Shown: positions 60,347-64,000 of the stretch, in pieces
How the letters are laid out: every line of letters begins with the position of its first letter
Numbering within the stretch: the stretch's first letter is position 1
NCBI RefSeq assembly: GCF_003860565.1
Contig: NZ_CP034157.1
Span: 1,054,001-1,118,000 of the forward strand
Origin: Cloacibacterium normanense
GTDB lineage: Bacteria; Bacteroidota; Bacteroidia; Flavobacteriales; Weeksellaceae
DNA length: 64,000 nt
Reading direction: 5' to 3'
Notes under the pieces: generated by a model
Told to the model about the DNA's origin: nothing
The model's input: the letters and a program-made list of their open reading frames with translations, nothing else
The model's database searches: none
Translations under genes and position numbers: made by a program

Positions 60347-63042
60347 TGCTACACCAAAAATTTTTACAAAAAGTCATCTCAGAAATACTCGAAAAATCTT
60401 CGGATTTATCGGGTTTTTCATTTATAATTCCAGGAAAAAGACCTGTAGTTTTTATTAAAGAAATTTTAAAAGAAAAAAACTATAACGGGATTCTTCCAGA
60501 GTTTTTTACGATTGATGAAATGGTGCATAAAATCAGTCAAAAACAAGAAATCAAAGGCATTGCACTTTGGCTTTTTGCCTATCAAACCTATACTCAACTT
60601 TATCAAGATGAAGATCTTGCCACATTTTTAAAATGGTTCCCAACATTGCAAAAAGATTGGGATGATATGTTGAAATTCCATGGAAATGATAAAGAAATTC
60701 TGGAATGGATGCTTGCTGAAGAACGCATCAAAAACTGGGGCGAAAATCTGGGCGATGAAGAAGGCGCAAGAAAGAGAAATCTTAATTTTTGGAGAAAAAT
60801 GAATGCTTTTCTTCCTTTTTTAAAAGAAAAATTAGAGGAACAGCAATTGGCTACTTCGGGAATGATTCATCTTTACACCAAAGAAAATTTAGAAAATTAT
60901 TGTAAAAATTTCAATCTTAGAGCAGTTTTTATTGGTTTTAATGCATTTACTCCCGTTGAAGAAAAATTAGTTAGAACCCTTTTACAATGGGACAAAGCAG
61001 ATATTTTCTTTCATGCAGATGAATACTATTTCCATGACGAAAGACAAGAAGCAGGGAAATTTCTCCGCGAATACAAAACTTGGAAAGAATTTAATGATTC
61101 TAGAGATTTCAACTGGATTGAAAATGAATTTTCTATAGACAAAAACATAAAGGTTTATGAGGTTTCAGGAAATATTGCTCAAACCAAAGTTTTGCCAGAA
61201 ATTCTTTCAGAAATTCACACAGAAAATTCTGATTATCAGAATACTGCAGTAGTTTTATTAGATGAAAATTTGCTTCCTGCTGCATTAGATTCTCTTGCAT
61301 CGGTTGAAAAACTGAACATTACAATGGGCTTTCCGTTGAAAAATTTGGCTTTTTCAAACGCGATGAAAAAACTGTTTCATCTTCATAAACAATTAGAAAA
61401 AAACGCTTCTTCATATTATTACAATGATATTTTACCGATTTTAGATGAACTTCCAAAGAATTTTAAAGACGAAAATATCATCAAAAACTTCATTGCAACC
61501 TTAGAAGAAAGAAACATTGTTTATATTTCTAAAAATCAATTAAGCGAATTATTGAACGGACTTTCTTTTTATAATTTGTTTGAAAAACAAGACGCTGAAA
61601 CCTTACTCAATACTTTAATTCAGTTTTGTAAAAATTTAAAATACAGCGAAATAGATAATGTACAATATGAAAATATTTCTCATTTTGAGAAGAGTTTCGT
61701 CATCATCAAGAATCAACTTTCTCCATATCAATATCAAGTAAAAATCGAAACATTGGAAGTGTTGATTAATCAACTCATTAACTCTGAATCAATAGATTTT
61801 GTGGGAGAACCTTTAGAAGGTTTACAATTGATGGGACTTCTGGAAACACGATTGTTGAATTTTGAAAATATTATTCTTCTTTCTGCCAATGAAGGAAAAT
61901 TACCGCTCGGAAATTCACAAAATACTTATCTTCCGTTTGATGTAAGAAAACAGTTTAATTTGCATACTTTCTTAGAAAATGATGGAATTTATGCCTATCA
62001 CTTTTACCGATTTTTACAGAATGCCAAGAATATCTATTTGCTTTACAATGCTCTCGGTTCTGGCATAAATACAGGAGAAAAAACGAGATTCATTACCCAG
62101 ATTGAAATGGAATCTCAGCATAAAATAGAGCATATCATCATCGAAAACACTTCTGAACCGATTAATCAAGAACCGATTACGATTGAAAAAACACCTTCAG
62201 TTCTTGAAAAATTAGAAGAATGGAAGCAGAAGGTTTCGCCGTCACATTTGGTAACCTATCTTTATAATCCTATTGATTTTTATTTGGATAAAATTCTCAA
62301 CACCAGAGAAACCACAGAAATTGAAGAAGAGCTTTCTCAACGAAATTATGGAACTTTAGTTCATAATGCTTTAGAATATTTATACGAAAAAATAATAGGT
62401 AAAATATTAAAAGTTAATGATTTAGAAAATTTACTTCAACAAGTAGATGAATCAATTGACAAAGCCATTGAAAGACTCAAACATCAACCAGAATTCTACG
62501 AAAAAGGAATGAATTTCGTTCACAAACAAATTGCCAAAAGAGTAGTAGAATCTGTTTTGAATTATGATTTAGAGTTGGTTAAAAAAGGGAATGCGCTAGA
62601 AATTGTAGCTTTAGAAAGAAAAATTGAGAATATTGCTTTTAAAATTGATGACAATAATGAAGTAACTTTCTATGGATTCATTGACCGAATAGATATTCTC
62701 AACGGAACTTTAAGAATCATTGATTATAAAACTGCAAAGCCTAAAAACTTAAAAATCAAAATAGAAGAAGCTAAAATTGAAACACTTTTCTTTGAAGACA
62801 AATACAAACAAGCGATGCAATTGTGTATGTATCAATACTGTATTTCACAAATGGATGAGTTTAAAAATCGTGAAATAGAAACGGGAATATGGAGTTTTGC
62901 GGAAGTGAGTAACGGAGTACAGAACGTAGAATTTGTTAAAGGCAATTTTGAAGATTCTTTGGTTTCTGTGAAAAATTTAATTCTAGAAATTCTGAATCCA
63001 GAAGTTCCATTTACAGAAAAAGTTCATGAAAGTTGGAATTAA
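60346..63042 (+). CDS. PD-(D/E)xK nuclease family protein (AddB-like)
   Basis: 898 residues. N-terminal part resembles a degenerate helicase ('FSFIIPGKRPVVFIKEIL', with GKR in place of a canonical Walker A GKT/S), a middle region with 'IILLSANEGKLPLG', and a C-terminal RecB-type nuclease: 'SPSHLVTYLYNPIDFYLDKIL', 'YGTLVHNALEYLYE', then 'TFYGFIDRIDILNGTLRIIDYKTAKP' (Asp and D-Y-K motif). This is the AddB pattern of Bacteroidota AddAB recombination nucleases. The AddA partner is not adjacent in the window. Coupled to DUF922. Confidence 0.83.
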   Translation: MLHQKFLQKVISEILEKSSDLSGFSFIIPGKRPVVFIKEILKEKNYNGILPEFFTIDEMVHKISQKQEIKGIALWLFAYQTYTQLYQDEDLATFLKWFPTLQKDWDDMLKFHGNDKEILEWMLAEERIKNWGENLGDEEGARKRNLNFWRKMNAFLPFLKEKLEEQQLATSGMIHLYTKENLENYCKNFNLRAVFIGFNAFTPVEEKLVRTLLQWDKADIFFHADEYYFHDERQEAGKFLREYKTWKEFNDSRDFNWIENEFSIDKNIKVYEVSGNIAQTKVLPEILSEIHTENSDYQNTAVVLLDENLLPAALDSLASVEKLNITMGFPLKNLAFSNAMKKLFHLHKQLEKNASSYYYNDILPILDELPKNFKDENIIKNFIATLEERNIVYISKNQLSELLNGLSFYNLFEKQDAETLLNTLIQFCKNLKYSEIDNVQYENISHFEKSFVIIKNQLSPYQYQVKIETLEVLINQLINSESIDFVGEPLEGLQLMGLLETRLLNFENIILLSANEGKLPLGNSQNTYLPFDVRKQFNLHTFLENDGIYAYHFYRFLQNAKNIYLLYNALGSGINTGEKTRFITQIEMESQHKIEHIIIENTSEPINQEPITIEKTPSVLEKLEEWKQKVSPSHLVTYLYNPIDFYLDKILNTRETTEIEEELSQRNYGTLVHNALEYLYEKIIGKILKVNDLENLLQQVDESIDKAIERLKHQPEFYEKGMNFVHKQIAKRVVESVLNYDLELVKKGNALEIVALERKIENIAFKIDDNNEVTFYGFIDRIDILNGTLRIIDYKTAKPKNLKIKIEEAKIETLFFEDKYKQAMQLCMYQYCISQMDEFKNREIETGIWSFAEVSNGVQNVEFVKGNFEDSLVSVKNLILEILNPEVPFTEKVHESWN

Positions 63043-63062
63043 ATTTCCCGCAGATTTCGCAG
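63043..63062 (+). repeat. variant copy of the GxxExxY terminal repeat
   Basis: ATTTCCCGCAGATTTCGCAG directly after the addB-like stop codon; it differs from the terminal repeats at 37666/38076 by two A-to-G changes. Confidence 0.6.
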
Positions 63063-63198
63063 GTTTTATTCATCACTTTAGTCATTGATTCCATGAAATT
63101 TTCAATTTTCGAAGGAATCAAAACAATTTTGTAGAGATATCTAAAATTCTTTAAATTAAAGTTCTTAATCTGAAAATCATTATTTTACATTCTATGAA

Positions 63199-63348
63199 GG
63201 TTCCGAAGGAACCAAATATGTGTAGCAAACAAAGATTAAGAATTGTGGCGTTCCGTAGGAACGCAATGTAATAAAAAAGATAGCGTTCCTATGGAACGCA
63301 ACTCCTACATATATTATTGAATTACACACATTACGTTCCTATGGAACG
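63199..63348. repeat. cluster of four GNTTCC-N-GGAANC palindromes
   Basis: GGTTCCGAAGGAACC (63199-63213), GCGTTCCGTAGGAACGC (63248-63264), GCGTTCCTATGGAACGC (63283-63299) and CGTTCCTATGGAACG (63334-63348), spaced about 35-50 bp in the 327-bp gap before the E2 gene. A more degenerate GATTCC...GGAATC pair lies near 63087-63119. No gene is seen here. Confidence 0.75.
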
Positions 63349-63369
63349 ATAAATTTATTTATAAAATTT

Positions 63370-64000
63370 CTAAAAATTTTCCATATTTTTTTTAATCTCT
63401 GTTAAGAATTTCGAGGCAAGAGCACCATCTACAATTCTGTGATCATAGCTTAAAGACAAAGTCATCACCGATTGAGGCAATATTTTCTCTTCTTCGTTTT
63501 CTTCTATAATCCAAGCTCTTCTCAAAATATTTCCCAAAGCGAGAACTGCAACTTGTGGCCGAGAAATAATAGGCGTTCCGCATTCTGAACCGAACATTCC
63601 CGTGTTAGAAACCGTGAAAGTAGTATCTTGAATGTCATCTGGTTTTAGTTTTCCATTTTTGGCTCTGGTTCCGATTTCTGAAACTTGTTGAGCAATGTCT
63701 ACAACCGATAAATTCTGTGCATTTTTAATATTCGGAACGATGAGATTACCATCAGGAAGTGCAGCTGCAAAACCTAAATTGATGTTTTTCTTTTCTAACA
63801 ATTCTTCATTATTAAACCAAGAATTTAGAGTAGGATAGACCTTAATTGCATCTATCACGGCTTTCATAATCAAATGCGTATAGGTTAATTTAACCGCATT
63901 TTCTTGTAGAAATTTCTCCTTATTTTCTTCGCGATAAGCCACTAATTTCGTCACATTTACATCCATAAAAGTCGTAACATGAGGAATGCTTCGCCAAGAT
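63370..64000 (-). CDS. 2-oxoacid dehydrogenase E2 (dihydrolipoyl acyltransferase), C-terminal part
   Basis: The frame continues off the right edge; 'SWRSIPHVTTFMDVNVTKLVAYRE' is read at 63899-63999, so an in-frame ATG at 63964 is internal. The visible ~209 residues are the CoA-dependent acyltransferase catalytic domain, with 'GFAAALPDGNLIVPNIKNAQ', 'TFTVSNTGMFGSECGTPIISRPQVAVLALGNI' and the active-site 'SYDHRIVDGALASKFL'. It is part of a pyruvate, 2-oxoglutarate or branched-chain complex; which one cannot be decided without the lipoyl domains and neighbours. Confidence 0.9.
   Translation of the reverse strand, partial: SWRSIPHVTTFMDVNVTKLVAYREENKEKFLQENAVKLTYTHLIMKAVIDAIKVYPTLNSWFNNEELLEKKNINLGFAAALPDGNLIVPNIKNAQNLSVVDIAQQVSEIGTRAKNGKLKPDDIQDTTFTVSNTGMFGSECGTPIISRPQVAVLALGNILRRAWIIEENEEEKILPQSVMTLSLSYDHRIVDGALASKFLTEIKKNMENF

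Noticed and set aside
63199-63348. CRISPR array
   Set aside because: The repeated units are only 15-17 bp, palindromic and variable in sequence, the spacers are not uniform, and no cas gene is nearby.

Overview
This window is chromosomal DNA of a low-GC member of the Bacteroidota, most likely family Weeksellaceae (Chryseobacterium/Cloacibacterium-like). The reasons are AT-rich intergenic DNA, starts that generally lack a Shine-Dalgarno sequence, repeated flavobacterial -7 boxes (TAnnTTTG, sometimes with TTG 17-19 nt upstream), and families typical of the phylum (DUF4349, DUF3098, DUF2891, TIGR02757, THUMP-like methyltransferase, GxxExxY, four helix bundle protein). The genus is an inference. 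I see no rRNA, tRNA, CRISPR array, prophage or intact insertion sequence.

Layout. 0-9 kb: holin-family membrane protein (partial), DUF2147, acyl-CoA synthetase, short-chain acyl-CoA dehydrogenase, DUF2891, a small secreted protein, DUF4349 lipoprotein, prfC. 9-19.3 kb: housekeeping genes (CPBP protease, rdgB, rnz, TIGR02757, mgtE, a DUF1003-like coiled-coil protein, rsmA, ftsX-DUF3098, uppP-truB-barrel protein-rluF). 19.3-25.4 kb: a frameshifted M48 metallopeptidase, a 0.9 kb gene-poor stretch with a large hairpin, then aldehyde dehydrogenase/DUF779 divergent from an AraC regulator. 25.4-31.9 kb: a beta-oxidation operon read leftward (marR, fadN-type enzyme, thiolase, four helix bundle insert, long-chain acyl-CoA dehydrogenase). 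32-36.5 kb: FecCD-type ABC transporter, TlpA-like lipoprotein, SanA-like protein, udk, DivIC/FtsB-like protein. 36.5-43.1 kb: methylmalonyl-CoA mutase small subunit, a GxxExxY gene framed by perfect 21-bp inverted repeats, methyltransferase, lipoprotein, M20 dipeptidase, etfB (frameshifted)-etfA. 43-51 kb: bifunctional nuclease, nucleoside MFS transporter, second thiolase, UMF1 MFS transporter, uvrA. 51-56.6 kb: a rearranged accessory block in which the uvrA 3' end, a GNAT gene and mgsA each occur twice. 56.6-64 kb: peroxiredoxin, aminotransferase, rsmG, lipoprotein, DUF922, AddB-like nuclease, a cluster of small palindromes, and the C-terminus of a 2-oxoacid dehydrogenase E2.

How genes work together. 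Fatty-acid degradation dominates: acyl-CoA synthetase, two acyl-CoA dehydrogenases, the hydratase/dehydrogenase fusion, two thiolases, and EtfAB, which takes electrons from the dehydrogenases. The same palindrome, TANTATGCRTGCATANTA, lies upstream of the marR-fad operon and upstream of etfBA, so one MarR repressor probably co-controls both.

Most notable: that two-site regulon; the GxxExxY unit whose terminal repeat supplies the only nearby start codons of the next gene; the mosaic uvrA'/GNAT/mgsA duplication, whose uvrA copy differs only at synonymous sites; two single-base frameshifts (etfB, M48 peptidase) that may be sequence errors; and a rhomboid protein missing its catalytic His.
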